A stretch of 64,000 bases of DNA from assembly GCF_025515205.1 (NCBI RefSeq), contig NZ_JAOPFX010000004.1, forward strand, positions 124,001-188,000. Direction: 5' to 3'. The first letter of the stretch is position 1. Every line of letters begins with the position of its first letter. The notes beneath the pieces were generated by a model. It worked only from the letters and a program-made list of their open reading frames with translations, did no database searches and had not been told where the DNA came from. Both the position numbers and the translations under genes were made by a program. The DNA comes from Microbacterium fluvii (GTDB taxonomy: Bacteria > Actinomycetota > Actinomycetes > Actinomycetales > Microbacteriaceae). Of the stretch, positions 27,553-37,744 are shown piece after piece.

Positions 27553-29886
27553 TCAGGCGACGACTTCGCGCACGATCGGCCCGAACGCGTCGGGCAGCGT
27601 CGCGCCCGAGCGCTCGCGCAGCTCGGCGGCGGTCACCGTGAACACGCCCTGCACCTCGAGGGCGGCCGGGTCGCCGTCGGCGGCCGAGTCGGTCACGCCG
27701 ATCCGCAGCACGGGGTAGCCGCGGCCGTCGCACAGCCCGCGGAACTTCACGTCGTCTTCACGGGGGACGGTGACCACGACGCGGCCGGTGGACTCCGAGA
27801 AGAGAGCGGATGCGGCATCCACCCCGTCTCGCTCCATGATCTCGGTGAGCCACACGCGCGCCCCGACACCGAAGCGCAGCACGCCCTCGGCGAGGGTCTG
27901 TGCGAGGCCGCCGCCCGAGACGTCGTGGGCGCTGGAGATGAGCGACTGCTGGCCGCCGGCGTGCAGCAGCTCGGCGAGGCGCTTCTCGGCGGCGAGGTCG
28001 ACCGCCGGCGGGCGTCCGCCCAGGTGGTCGTGGATGGTCGCCGCCCACTGCGAGCCGCTGAGCTCGGTGGCGGTGACACCCAGCAGGTAGATGTTCTCGC
28101 CCGGGTCCTGCCAGCCGCTCGGGATGCGGCGGCCGACGTCGTCGATCACGCCCATCACGCCCACGACCGGGGTGGGGAAGATCGGCTGGTCGCCGGTCTG
28201 GTTGTAGAAGCTGACGTTGCCGCCGGTGACCGGGATGCCGATCTCGAGGCAGCCGTCGGCGAGGCCCTCGACGGCCTGGCCGAACTGCCACATGACCTCG
28301 GGGTTCTCGGGGCTGCCGAAGTTGAGGCAGTCGGTGACGGCGGCCGGCTTCGCGCCCGTGACGGCGACGTTGCGGTAGGCCTCGGCGAGGGCGAGCTTGG
28401 CGCCCTGATAGGGGTCGAGCTGGCAGTAGCGGCCGTTGCAGTCGGTGGCGATCGCGAAGCCGAGGCCGGAGTGCTCGTCGACGCGGATCATGCCGGCGTC
28501 GTCGGGGAAGCTCAGGGCGGTGTTGCCCATGACGTAGTAGTCGTACTGGTTGGTGATCCAGCTCGTGTCGGCGAGGTTGGGGCTCGACACCAGCTGCAGG
28601 AACTGCTCGCGTAGCGCCTCGGGGTCGTCGGTGCGGGGCAGGGCCGCGGCCGAGTCGAGCTGCAGCGCGTCGATCCACGTCGGGTAGGCGACAGGGCGCT
28701 CGTACACAGGGCCGTCGACGGCGACGGTCGACGGGTCGACGTCGACGATCTGCTCGCCGTGCCAGAAGATCTGCAGACGCCCGTCGCCGGTCACCTCGCC
28801 CAGCACGCTGGTCTCGACGTCCCACTTGCCGGTGACGGCCAGGAACGCCTCGAGCTTCTCGGGAGCGACGATCGCCATCATCCGCTCCTGGCTCTCGCTC
28901 ATGAGGATCTCCTCCGGCGTGAGCGTGGGGTCGCGCAGCAGCACGTTCTCGAGGTCGACGCGCATGCCCGATCCGCCGTTGGCGGCCAGCTCGCTGGTGG
29001 CGCACGAGATGCCGGCGGCACCGAGGTCCTGAATGGCCTCGACGAGCTCGTCGCGGTAGAGCTCGAGGCAGCACTCGATGAGCACCTTCTCGGCGAAGGG
29101 GTCGCCCACCTGCACGGCGGGGCGCTTGGTGGGGCCGCCGTCGGCGAACGTGTCGGAGGCGAGGATGCTGGCGCCGCCGATCCCGTCACCACCGGTGCGC
29201 GCACCGAACAGCACGACCTTGTTGCCGGCGCCGGAGGCGTTGGCGAGCTTGAGGTCCTCGTGGCGCAGCACACCGACCGCGAGGGCGTTGACGAGGGGGT
29301 TGCCCTGGTAGACCGCATCGAACACCGTCTCGCCGCCGATGTTGGGAAGGCCCAGGCAGTTGCCGTAGAACGAGATGCCGCTGACGACGCCGTGCACGAC
29401 ACGGGCGGTGTCGGGGTTGTCGATGGCACCGAAGCGCAGCTGGTCCATGACGGCCACGGGGCGGGCGCCCATCGAGATGATGTCGCGCACGATGCCGCCG
29501 ACGCCGGTCGCGGCGCCCTGGAAGGGCTCGATGTAGCTCGGGTGGTTGTGGCTCTCGACCTTGAAGGTGACCGCCCAGCCCTCGCCGATGTCGACGACGC
29601 CGGCGTTCTGCCCCATGCCCACCATGAGGTTCTCACGCATCTCGTCGCTGACCTTCTGGCCGAACTGCCGAAGGTAGATCTTGCTCGACTTGTAGGAGCA
29701 GTGCTCGCTCCACATCACCGAGTACATCGCCAGCTCGCCCGAGGTGGGGCGGCGGCCGAGGATCGTCTTGATCTCGTCGTACTCGTCGGGCTTGAGTCCG
29801 AGCGCCCCGTAGGGCTGCTCCTTCTCGGGCGTCGCGATCGCGTTGTCGACAGTGTCGGCGACGTGCGCCGAGGAGGGGGTGGTCAT
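27553..29886 (-). CDS. purL: Phosphoribosylformylglycinamidine synthase subunit PurL
   Basis: A 777-residue ATP-dependent synthase subunit making FGAM in purine synthesis; it works with PurQ (glutaminase) and PurS, encoded together at 50261-51213. Motifs: [35 protein letters not shown], the second-half [18 protein letters not shown] and [13 protein letters not shown]. This is the small (type II) PurL, as expected with separate PurQ and PurS. A GGAG site lies about 11 bases before the ATG. Confidence 0.97.
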   Translation of the reverse strand: MTTPSSAHVADTVDNAIATPEKEQPYGALGLKPDEYDEIKTILGRRPTSGELAMYSVMWSEHCSYKSSKIYLRQFGQKVSDEMRENLMVGMGQNAGVVDIGEGWAVTFKVESHNHPSYIEPFQGAATGVGGIVRDIISMGARPVAVMDQLRFGAIDNPDTARVVHGVVSGISFYGNCLGLPNIGGETVFDAVYQGNPLVNALAVGVLRHEDLKLANASGAGNKVVLFGARTGGDGIGGASILASDTFADGGPTKRPAVQVGDPFAEKVLIECCLELYRDELVEAIQDLGAAGISCATSELAANGGSGMRVDLENVLLRDPTLTPEEILMSESQERMMAIVAPEKLEAFLAVTGKWDVETSVLGEVTGDGRLQIFWHGEQIVDVDPSTVAVDGPVYERPVAYPTWIDALQLDSAAALPRTDDPEALREQFLQLVSSPNLADTSWITNQYDYYVMGNTALSFPDDAGMIRVDEHSGLGFAIATDCNGRYCQLDPYQGAKLALAEAYRNVAVTGAKPAAVTDCLNFGSPENPEVMWQFGQAVEGLADGCLEIGIPVTGGNVSFYNQTGDQPIFPTPVVGVMGVIDDVGRRIPSGWQDPGENIYLLGVTATELSGSQWAATIHDHLGGRPPAVDLAAEKRLAELLHAGGQQSLISSAHDVSGGGLAQTLAEGVLRFGVGARVWLTEIMERDGVDAASALFSESTGRVVVTVPREDDVKFRGLCDGRGYPVLRIGVTDSAADGDPAALEVQGVFTVTAAELRERSGATLPDAFGPIVREVVA

Positions 29887-30106
29887 GCGGCTGAGCTCCA
29901 GTATTCGCGGTCGCCGGACGGACTCAATCCTAGCCGCCCCGGCCGGGCGTGCTCAGGCGTCGGATCGGCGGGGCTGGAGTGGGGTTCGGGGCTGCAGGGG
30001 GCAGCATCCGTCCCACCGGTCCGACAGATGGACGGGGGCGGATGCGGCGTGCTCCGCCCGCGGATAGTCACGGTGCCCCGGCCAGCGGCGCGGGGATCGG
30101 TCGGCG

Positions 30107-30140
30107 TAGCGTCGAAGACGCCCCGTGGGCGCCCCACGGG
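30107..30140 (+). promoter_or_regulatory. Promoter -10 and 5' hairpin of the dehydrogenase gene
   Basis: TAGCGT (30107-30112) is a possible -10. CCCGTGGG-CGC-CCCACGGG at 30122-30140 would form a hairpin at the very 5' end of the message, 10 bases before the GGAAGGGAG ribosome site. Confidence 0.45.
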
Positions 30141-30160
30141 CGTGAGGAAGGGAGCAGGCG

Positions 30161-31108
30161 ATGAAGGCCTGGCAGTTCACCGACACCCACGAACCCCTCG
30201 TGCTGAGCGAGGTCGCAGACCCGGTCGCAGGGCCAGGCGAGGTCGTGCTGAGAATGACGGCGGCAGGGCTCTGTCACTCCGATGTGGGGCTGCTCGAAGA
30301 CGAGGGCTGGCTGTCGATGCTGGCCAAGCGCCCCATCACAATCGGCCACGAGAACGCCGGCGTCGTGATCGAGATCGGCGAGGGCGTCGAGGGCATCGCC
30401 CTGGGCGATCGGTTCGGCGTCTGCCCGACGACTCCCGCAGGTGCCCCCGGCTACTCGTTCGACGGCGGCTTCGCTCCGAAGATGGCGGTCGCGGCCGAAG
30501 CCCTCGTGCCAATTCCCGACGGCGTCGACGACGTGTTCGGCGCAGCCGCGACGGATGCCGGCATGACCTCGCATGCGGCGGTCATCACCAACGGCGGCGT
30601 GAAGGCGGGTGACACCGTCGGCATCATCGGCCTGGGCGGGCTCGGCCAGATCGGCGCCCGCGTCGCGGTGCTCGCCGGCGCCACGGTCTACGTCGCCGAG
30701 GTCAACGAGGCGGTGTGGCCGCTCGCCGCAGAGATCGGTGCGGCGGGGGTCGCTGCATCCATCGCCGACTTCCCCGGTGTCGTCTTCGACGTCATCGTCG
30801 ACTTCGCCGGTTTCGGCTCGACGACGGCGCAGGCGGTCGACATCATCCGCCGCGACGGCACCGTGGTCGTCGTGGGGATGGGCCGGCTCGAAGCGACGAT
30901 CAGCACGAAGTCGCTGATTCTCAACCAGTGCAACCTGCGCGGGTCGAACGGCGGCTCGAAGGCCGACATTGCCGGCATCTACGAGTTCATGAAGACCGGA
31001 GACCTCGTGCCGCAGGTGACGACGATCGGGTTCGACGAGATTCCCGAGGGACTCGAGCGCCTGCACCGCGGCGAGGTGAGGGGCCGCCTGGTCGCGACGT
31101 TCGACTGA
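30161..31108 (+). CDS. Zinc-type alcohol dehydrogenase without the structural zinc lobe
   Basis: A 315-residue medium-chain dehydrogenase. Catalytic zinc ligands are Cys38 (GLCHSDV), His63 with Glu64 (IGHENAG) and, in place of the usual Cys, Asp132 (ATDAGMTSH). The nucleotide fold has GIIGLGGLGQIG. The four-Cys structural zinc loop is missing: the region after DRFGVC goes straight to CPTTPAGAPGYSFDGGFA, which explains the short length. It probably oxidises an alcohol or reduces an aldehyde with NAD(P); the substrate is unknown. It is monocistronic. Confidence 0.85.
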   Translation: MKAWQFTDTHEPLVLSEVADPVAGPGEVVLRMTAAGLCHSDVGLLEDEGWLSMLAKRPITIGHENAGVVIEIGEGVEGIALGDRFGVCPTTPAGAPGYSFDGGFAPKMAVAAEALVPIPDGVDDVFGAAATDAGMTSHAAVITNGGVKAGDTVGIIGLGGLGQIGARVAVLAGATVYVAEVNEAVWPLAAEIGAAGVAASIADFPGVVFDVIVDFAGFGSTTAQAVDIIRRDGTVVVVGMGRLEATISTKSLILNQCNLRGSNGGSKADIAGIYEFMKTGDLVPQVTTIGFDEIPEGLERLHRGEVRGRLVATFD

Positions 31109-31121
31109 GTCGCCCGAGGGG

Positions 31122-31167
31122 TTGACGGATGCGGTCGCCTACTCTAACGTACAACCAAATGGTTGTA
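31122..31167 (+). promoter_or_regulatory. arsR promoter with operator over the start codon
   Basis: -35 TTGACG (31122-31127), 17 bases, -10 TAACGT (31145-31150). The palindrome TACAACCAAATGGTTGTA (31150-31167, arms of 7 with a 4-base centre) covers the transcription start and contains the ATG of the regulator. The message would be leaderless and the operator is partly coding. Confidence 0.8.
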
Positions 31168-31500
31168 GAAACTGAGTTGAGCGATGACGAGACCGACCGG
31201 CTGTTCCACGCGCTGGCTGCGGCGACGCGACGCGACATCCTGCGGCGCACGGTCGCGCGAGAGCAGTCGGTCTCTGCCCTCGCCGCCGAGTACGACATGT
31301 CGTTCGCGGCGGTGCAGAAGCACGTCAGCGTGCTCGAGCAGGCAGGCCTCATCGTCAAGCGCGCCGAGGGGCGCGAACGGCTCGTGCGGGCGGACCCGGT
31401 CATGATCGCCAGGGCCCGCGCGCTGCTCGGTCGCTACGAAGATCTCTGGCGCGCCCGCGTCGACCGACTCGACGCACTGCTGGCCGAGCCGGGCAACTGA
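31159..31500 (+). CDS. ArsR family regulator
   Basis: A 113-residue winged-helix repressor: DRLFHALAAATRRDILRRTVAREQSVSALAAEYDMSFAAVQKHVSVLEQAGLIVKRAEGRERLVR. It lacks the CxC metal site of classical ArsR, as in the group that regulates neighbouring AHSA1/SRPBCC genes. I take the ATG at 31159, which lies in the operator 8 bases after the -10; a GTG- or ATG-led longer form from 31129 would overlap the promoter. It is probably transcribed together with the next gene, 20 bases downstream. Confidence 0.9.
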   Translation: MVVETELSDDETDRLFHALAAATRRDILRRTVAREQSVSALAAEYDMSFAAVQKHVSVLEQAGLIVKRAEGRERLVRADPVMIARARALLGRYEDLWRARVDRLDALLAEPGN

Positions 31501-31520
31501 CCCACTCGAAGGAGAGCACG

Positions 31521-32483
31521 ATGCCTGTCACCGACATCACCACCGACCCCGAGAAGCTCACGATGACCCTCGTGGCCGACTTCGCCGCTCCCGTCGAGCG
31601 GCTCTGGCAGGTGTTCACCGATCCGCGACAGCTCGAGCGCTTCTGGGGACCCCCCGGATGGCCGGCGACGTTCGCGACGTGGGACTTCCGTCCAGGCGGC
31701 CGCATCGATTACCACATGACGAGTCCGCGGGGCGAGGCGTCTCGCGGCTCGTGGGAGGTGCTGGGCATCGACGAGGGCGCGAGCTTCGAGGTCAACGACT
31801 CGTTCGTCGGCGACGACGGCGAGAAGCTCGAGGGGTTCCCCGCGATGCGCATGGTGTTCGCCTTCGACGAGACCGCCGGCGGCTCGCGACTGACCAACGT
31901 GACCTACTTCACATCGGTCGAGGCGCTCGAGCAGACCGTGGCGATGGGCGCGATCGAGGGCTCCCGCATGGCGATGGACCAGCTCGACGCCGTGCTGCAG
32001 GACCTCCGCGACTACGCGCAGGGCAAGGGCACGCGCACCGAGCTGCTCGACGACCAGCACGTGCGCATCACGCGCCTCATCGAGGGTCCCCGGGAGCTCG
32101 TCTGGCGCGCGCACCACGAGCCCGAGCTGCTGAAGAAGTGGCTGCTGGGCCCCGACGGCTGGCAGATGATCGAATGCTCGGTGGGCGAGACCTACCGCTA
32201 CGTCTGGCAGCAGGGCGACGACGAGTCGACCCGCTTCGGATTCGAGGGTGAGACGGTGCTGAGCGAATCGCCCCGTCGGGCGGTGACGACCGAGAAGATG
32301 ATCGGCATGCCCGGCCCGTCGACCCTCAACGACCTGCAGCTCTATGAAGAAGACGGCGCGACGCTGCTGACCCTGCTCATCGAGTATCCAGACAAAGACA
32401 CCCGCGACATGATCCTGGCCACCGGCATGACCGACGGCATGGAGACCAGCTACGCGCGCCTCGAGGAGCTCGTGCTCGTCTGA
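31521..32483 (+). CDS. Double AHSA1/SRPBCC domain protein
   Basis: A 320-residue protein with two START-like (AHSA1) domains. The first, about residues 10-150, has FAAPVERLWQVFTDPRQLERFWGPPGWPATF; the second, about 170-318, has IEGPRELVWRAHHEPELLKKWLLGPDGWQM. The domain binds hydrophobic ligands in a deep cavity; single-domain members are more usual, so the fusion is notable. It has AAGGAG before the ATG and follows the ArsR gene, which probably represses both. Confidence 0.87.
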   Translation: MPVTDITTDPEKLTMTLVADFAAPVERLWQVFTDPRQLERFWGPPGWPATFATWDFRPGGRIDYHMTSPRGEASRGSWEVLGIDEGASFEVNDSFVGDDGEKLEGFPAMRMVFAFDETAGGSRLTNVTYFTSVEALEQTVAMGAIEGSRMAMDQLDAVLQDLRDYAQGKGTRTELLDDQHVRITRLIEGPRELVWRAHHEPELLKKWLLGPDGWQMIECSVGETYRYVWQQGDDESTRFGFEGETVLSESPRRAVTTEKMIGMPGPSTLNDLQLYEEDGATLLTLLIEYPDKDTRDMILATGMTDGMETSYARLEELVLV

Positions 32484-32510
32484 CGGATGCTGCGGGCCCT
32501 GGTCCGCGGT

Positions 32511-32542
32511 GCGCCCCCGGCCTATGCTGTGGCCGGGGGCGC
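32511..32542 (+). promoter_or_regulatory. Hairpin holding the ribosome site of the next gene
   Basis: GCGCCCCCGGCC at 32511-32522 pairs perfectly with GGCCGGGGGCGC at 32531-32542, with an 8-base loop. The right arm contains the only purine-rich stretch before the ATG at 32546. The hairpin could end the upstream transcript or restrain translation. A TATGCT (32523-32528) in the loop could also be a -10 box. Confidence 0.5.
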
Positions 32543-32545
32543 GCC

Positions 32546-33052
32546 ATGACGGGGGATCGGCGGCGGGTGCCGAGACGGCGCCGCGTGCGGGCAGCATCCG
32601 CGATGCTGTCGGCGATCGTGCTGAGCGGATGCGCGGGCACCTCGTTCGCCGGCAGCACGCACGCGCAGACCCCGGCGCCGTCGGGCACGACGGTGCCGAT
32701 CGCGCAGCTGGCGGTGGGCGACTGCTTCGGCGAGTTCGACCGCGAGAGCGACACGAGTTCGCTCGCTGTGGTGCCGTGCGACGACGTGCACATCTACGAG
32801 GTGTTCGCCGCGTTCGAGCTGCCGGAGGGCGACTACCCGAGCAAGCACGACATCGACGACGCGGCGTTCGACGACTGCGATCCGGCGTTCGCGGAGTTCA
32901 TCGGCATCCCCTCGCAGTACTCGGTGCTGGAGTACTTCTACTTCGCCCCCACGAAGAAGAGCTGGGCGGAAGACGACGACCACGGCGTCGCATGCGTCGT
33001 CGGCGCCTCCGGAATCACGGTCGCAGGCAGCCTGCGCGGGTATCGGCGCTGA
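32546..33052 (+). CDS. Septum-formation domain lipoprotein
   Basis: A 168-residue exported protein. An arginine-rich head and helix end at a lipobox (LSGCAGT). The body matches the actinobacterial septum formation domain: LAVGDCFGEFD, VVPCDDVHIYEVFAAFELPEGDYPS, DCDPAFAEFIGI, YFYFAPTKKSWAEDDDHGVACVV. Four cysteines remain in the mature domain and probably pair. The family name comes from a possible link to division; a direct role is unproven. Confidence 0.82.
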   Translation: MTGDRRRVPRRRRVRAASAMLSAIVLSGCAGTSFAGSTHAQTPAPSGTTVPIAQLAVGDCFGEFDRESDTSSLAVVPCDDVHIYEVFAAFELPEGDYPSKHDIDDAAFDDCDPAFAEFIGIPSQYSVLEYFYFAPTKKSWAEDDDHGVACVVGASGITVAGSLRGYRR

Positions 33053-33084
33053 GGGGCGCTCAGGCTCCGTCACCGGCCGCGTGC

Positions 33085-33111
33085 TAGGGTTAATCGGCGC
33101 TTCAGAGCGCC
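33085..33111 (+). promoter_or_regulatory. Helicase gene promoter and 5' hairpin
   Basis: TAGGGT (33085-33090) resembles a -10. A hairpin GGCGCT-TCAG-AGCGCC (33096-33111) begins at the expected transcript start, leaving a long leader of about 145 bases before the ATG at 33245. Long structured leaders are common for cold-induced DEAD helicases; this is inference. Confidence 0.45.
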
Positions 33112-33244
33112 TGCGTCGTCGAACGCTTCCCCGGTCTCCGACCGCTGGGCCCGAACTCGAGCGGCGAAACGATGCGCGAACCCGCGCCGTCGCCCCATCT
33201 CGCGGACCACCGTGTCCGCCCCTTCCGAAAGACCTTCTTCACCC

Positions 33245-34795
33245 ATGTCTTCATTCGCAGACCTCGGCGTGCCCGCACGCCTGGCCGACGTGCTCACCGC
33301 CGACGGAAAGACCGAGCCGTTCCCCATCCAGCGCGACACGCTGCCCGACTCGCTCGCCGGCCGCGACGTGCTCGGCCGCGGCCGCACCGGCAGCGGCAAG
33401 ACCATCGCCTTCTCGCTGCCGCTGGTGGCGCGCCTGTCCGGCGCCAACGCCGCGGCCCGCCGCGCCGGCACCGCCCGCGGCCTCGTACTCGCCCCCACCC
33501 GCGAGCTCGCGACCCAGATCGCCGCGACGATCCGTCCGCTGGCGGATGCTGCGGGCCTCACGGTCACGACCATCTTCGGCGGCGTGAGCCAGAAGCCGCA
33601 GGAGCAGGCCATGCGCGGCGGCGTCGACATCATCGTCGCGTGCCCCGGGCGCCTGGAAGACCTCATGAAGCAGGGCATCGTGCGCCTCGACCGCGTCGAG
33701 ATCACGGTGCTCGACGAGGCCGACCACATGGCCGACCTCGGCTTCCTCCCCGGCGTCACCCGCATCCTCGGTGCGACCCCGCAGGGCGGGCAGCGGATGC
33801 TGTTCTCGGCGACCCTCGACCGCGGTGTCGACAAGCTCGTCTCGCGGTTCCTCCGCGACGAGGTCAGCCACGAGGTCGACGAGTCGTCGGTGCCCGCGGC
33901 CGCCATGGAGCACCGCGTGTTCGCCGTCGCCGACGACGCCAAGGTCGAGCTCGTGCGCACGCTCGCCTCGGGCATGGGCCGCCGCATCCTCTTCACCCGC
34001 ACCAAGCACCAGGCCAAGAAGCTCGCCAAGCAGCTGACGGCCGCAGGCGTCCCCGCCGTCGATCTGCACGGCAACCTGTCGCAGAACGCCCGAGAGCGCA
34101 ACCTCGCCGCATTCGGCGCCGAGCCCTCCGCCGGCGGTGTGCGCGTGCTCGTCGCGACCGACGTCGCCGCCCGTGGCGTGCATGTCGACGGCGTCGAGCT
34201 CGTCGTGCACGTCGACCCGCCGCTCGAGCACAAGGCCTACCTGCACCGCTCGGGCCGCACGGCGCGCGCCGGCGCCGAGGGCACCGTCGTGACGGTCATG
34301 CTCGAGTCGCAGCGCCGTGACGTGAAAGACCTGCTGCGCAAGGCCGGCATCGCGGTCGAGATCGAGCAGGTGGATGCCGCATCCGCCGCCGTGACCGACC
34401 TCGTCGGCGAGCGGGCACAGCGCGTGCAGCCGGCTCCGGTGGCCGCCTCCACGCAGAACGGCGGCGGCCGCGGTCGTCCCCGCTCGGGGGCGCAGGCCCC
34501 GCGCGAAGGCCAGGGCCAGCGCCAGGGCGGTCGCGGCGGTTCGGGCCGCGGGCAGGGCTCGGGCCGCGGTCAGTCGGCCGGTGGGCAGTCCTCGGGCGGC
34601 CGCTCACAGGGCGGCCGCGACCAGGCCGCGCGCAGCGACCAGCCGAAGGCACAGGGAGCCCGCTCGCGCCCGGCCTCGACCGGACGCGGGGCGCCCGCAT
34701 CCGGCTCCCGCACCGTCTGGTCGTCCGACGGCGGCCACACTGCGGCCCCGCGCACCGGCAACCCCCGCCGTCCCCGCCGCGCCTCGCGCCCCTGA
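33245..34795 (+). CDS. DEAD-box RNA helicase
   Basis: A 516-residue helicase. Motifs in order: Q motif FPIQRDTLPDSL, motif I GRTGSGKT, Ia APTRELATQI, II DEAD, III SATLD, V ATDVAARGVHV, VI HRSGRTARAG. After about residue 400 comes a low-complexity Gly/Gln/Arg/Ser-rich tail of some 110 residues that should bind RNA and may promote condensates. It probably unwinds rRNA or mRNA structures in ribosome assembly or cold response. ATG chosen at 33245 by family alignment; the frame runs 33 bases further upstream. Confidence 0.94.
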   Translation: MSSFADLGVPARLADVLTADGKTEPFPIQRDTLPDSLAGRDVLGRGRTGSGKTIAFSLPLVARLSGANAAARRAGTARGLVLAPTRELATQIAATIRPLADAAGLTVTTIFGGVSQKPQEQAMRGGVDIIVACPGRLEDLMKQGIVRLDRVEITVLDEADHMADLGFLPGVTRILGATPQGGQRMLFSATLDRGVDKLVSRFLRDEVSHEVDESSVPAAAMEHRVFAVADDAKVELVRTLASGMGRRILFTRTKHQAKKLAKQLTAAGVPAVDLHGNLSQNARERNLAAFGAEPSAGGVRVLVATDVAARGVHVDGVELVVHVDPPLEHKAYLHRSGRTARAGAEGTVVTVMLESQRRDVKDLLRKAGIAVEIEQVDAASAAVTDLVGERAQRVQPAPVAASTQNGGGRGRPRSGAQAPREGQGQRQGGRGGSGRGQGSGRGQSAGGQSSGGRSQGGRDQAARSDQPKAQGARSRPASTGRGAPASGSRTVWSSDGGHTAAPRTGNPRRPRRASRP

Positions 34796-34818
34796 CGTCG
34801 GCGGATCCCCTCTTCTCT

Positions 34819-34885
34819 CCCCGCAACTTGGCACCTGTTGCCGCCTCCGGCCCGTCCCGGGCGACCATAGGTGCCAAGTTGCGGG
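34819..34885. repeat. Palindromic intergenic repeat, family A copy 3
   Basis: A 67-bp unit CCCCGCAACTTGGCACC ... GGTGCCAAGTTGCGGG with a 17-bp near-perfect stem. It lies 24 bases after the helicase stop and 88 before the dioxygenase start. It is closest to the copy at 8277. Confidence 0.88.
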
Positions 34886-34973
34886 ACTCAAGGACATAGG
34901 GATCGCATAGCCGGGGCTGATGGGCCGGGCGGGTGCGCGCGCCAGGATGGGCGTGCGCGCGAAAGGAGCCGCC

Positions 34974-35969
34974 ATGACCAGGATCCCCGAGCCCGAGCAG
35001 ACCCCGCTCGGACCCGCCTACGAAGGGCGGCTTCTCGCGCGCCCCGACGACGAGGTCGTCGACCAGGGTGCGGGCTTCGACATCCGCACGCTCGTCAGCC
35101 GCCGCGGCGTGCTGAGCCTCGTCGGGCTGGGCCTGGGCACCGTCGCGCTCGCGGCGTGCGGCGTGACGGGAACGGATGCCGCCGCCTCTCCCTCCGGCAC
35201 GGCTGCGGCCGGCACCGCCGACGGCGAGATCCCCGACGAGACCAACGGGCCCTACCCGGCCGACGGCACCAACGGGCAGAACGTGCTCGAGGAGTCGGGG
35301 ATCGTCCGCAGCGACATCACCACCAGCATCGGCGGCTCGACCCCGGTCGACGGCGTGCCGCTGTCGATGACCTTCACCGTCACCGACATGGCGTCGGGCT
35401 CGGCGCCCTTCGCCGGCGTCGCCGTCTACGCCTGGCAGTGCGATGCGCAGGGGCGGTACTCGATGTACTCCGAGGGGGTCGAGAACGAGACCTTCCTGCG
35501 CGGCATCCAGGTCGCCGATGCACAGGGTCAGGTCACCTTCCAGACGATCGTGCCCGGCTGCTACACCGGGCGCTGGACCCACATCCACTTCGAGGTCTAC
35601 CCCGACGTCGACTCCGCCACCAACGGGCAGAACGCCATCGCGACCTCGCAGGTGGCCTTCCCCCAGGACATGCTCGAGACCCTGTACGCCCTCGACGTCT
35701 ACCCCGACTCGGCGCGCAATCTGCAGGAGGTCGGCAGTCTCGACAACGACAACGTGTTCGGCGACGGCTACGACCTGCAGCTGGGCACGTTCACCGGCGA
35801 CGCCGACGCGGGCTACACGGGCTCGCTCGCGGTCGGGGTCGACACGACCACCGAGCCGAGCATGGGCGCCGCACCGAGCGGCGGCGGGGCGCCCGGCGGC
35901 CAGGGCGGCATGCCCAGCGGTGCCCCGAGCGGCGGGCCCGGCGGCGGTCAGCCCCCCGCGCAGCCCTGA
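34974..35969 (+). CDS. Exported intradiol dioxygenase-like lipoprotein
   Basis: A 331-residue protein of the protocatechuate/catechol dioxygenase fold. The Fe(III) ligands are predicted as Tyr162 (GRYSMYS), Tyr197 (PGCYTGRW), His203 and His205 (THIHFEVY). A twin-Arg signal (SRRGVLSLVGLGLG, Arg43-44) ends in a lipobox with Cys62, so it should be exported folded by Tat and lipid-anchored. The C-terminal 45 residues are Gly/Pro-rich. An AAAGGAG site precedes the ATG. The aromatic substrate is unknown; no catabolic operon is near. Confidence 0.87.
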   Translation: MTRIPEPEQTPLGPAYEGRLLARPDDEVVDQGAGFDIRTLVSRRGVLSLVGLGLGTVALAACGVTGTDAAASPSGTAAAGTADGEIPDETNGPYPADGTNGQNVLEESGIVRSDITTSIGGSTPVDGVPLSMTFTVTDMASGSAPFAGVAVYAWQCDAQGRYSMYSEGVENETFLRGIQVADAQGQVTFQTIVPGCYTGRWTHIHFEVYPDVDSATNGQNAIATSQVAFPQDMLETLYALDVYPDSARNLQEVGSLDNDNVFGDGYDLQLGTFTGDADAGYTGSLAVGVDTTTEPSMGAAPSGGGAPGGQGGMPSGAPSGGPGGGQPPAQP

Positions 35970-35979
35970 GCGGTCGGGT

Positions 35980-37709
<1,730 letters not shown>

Positions 37710-37744
37710 CTACGGCGGTTCGGCGGCCCGTGGGCGCTCGGCGG

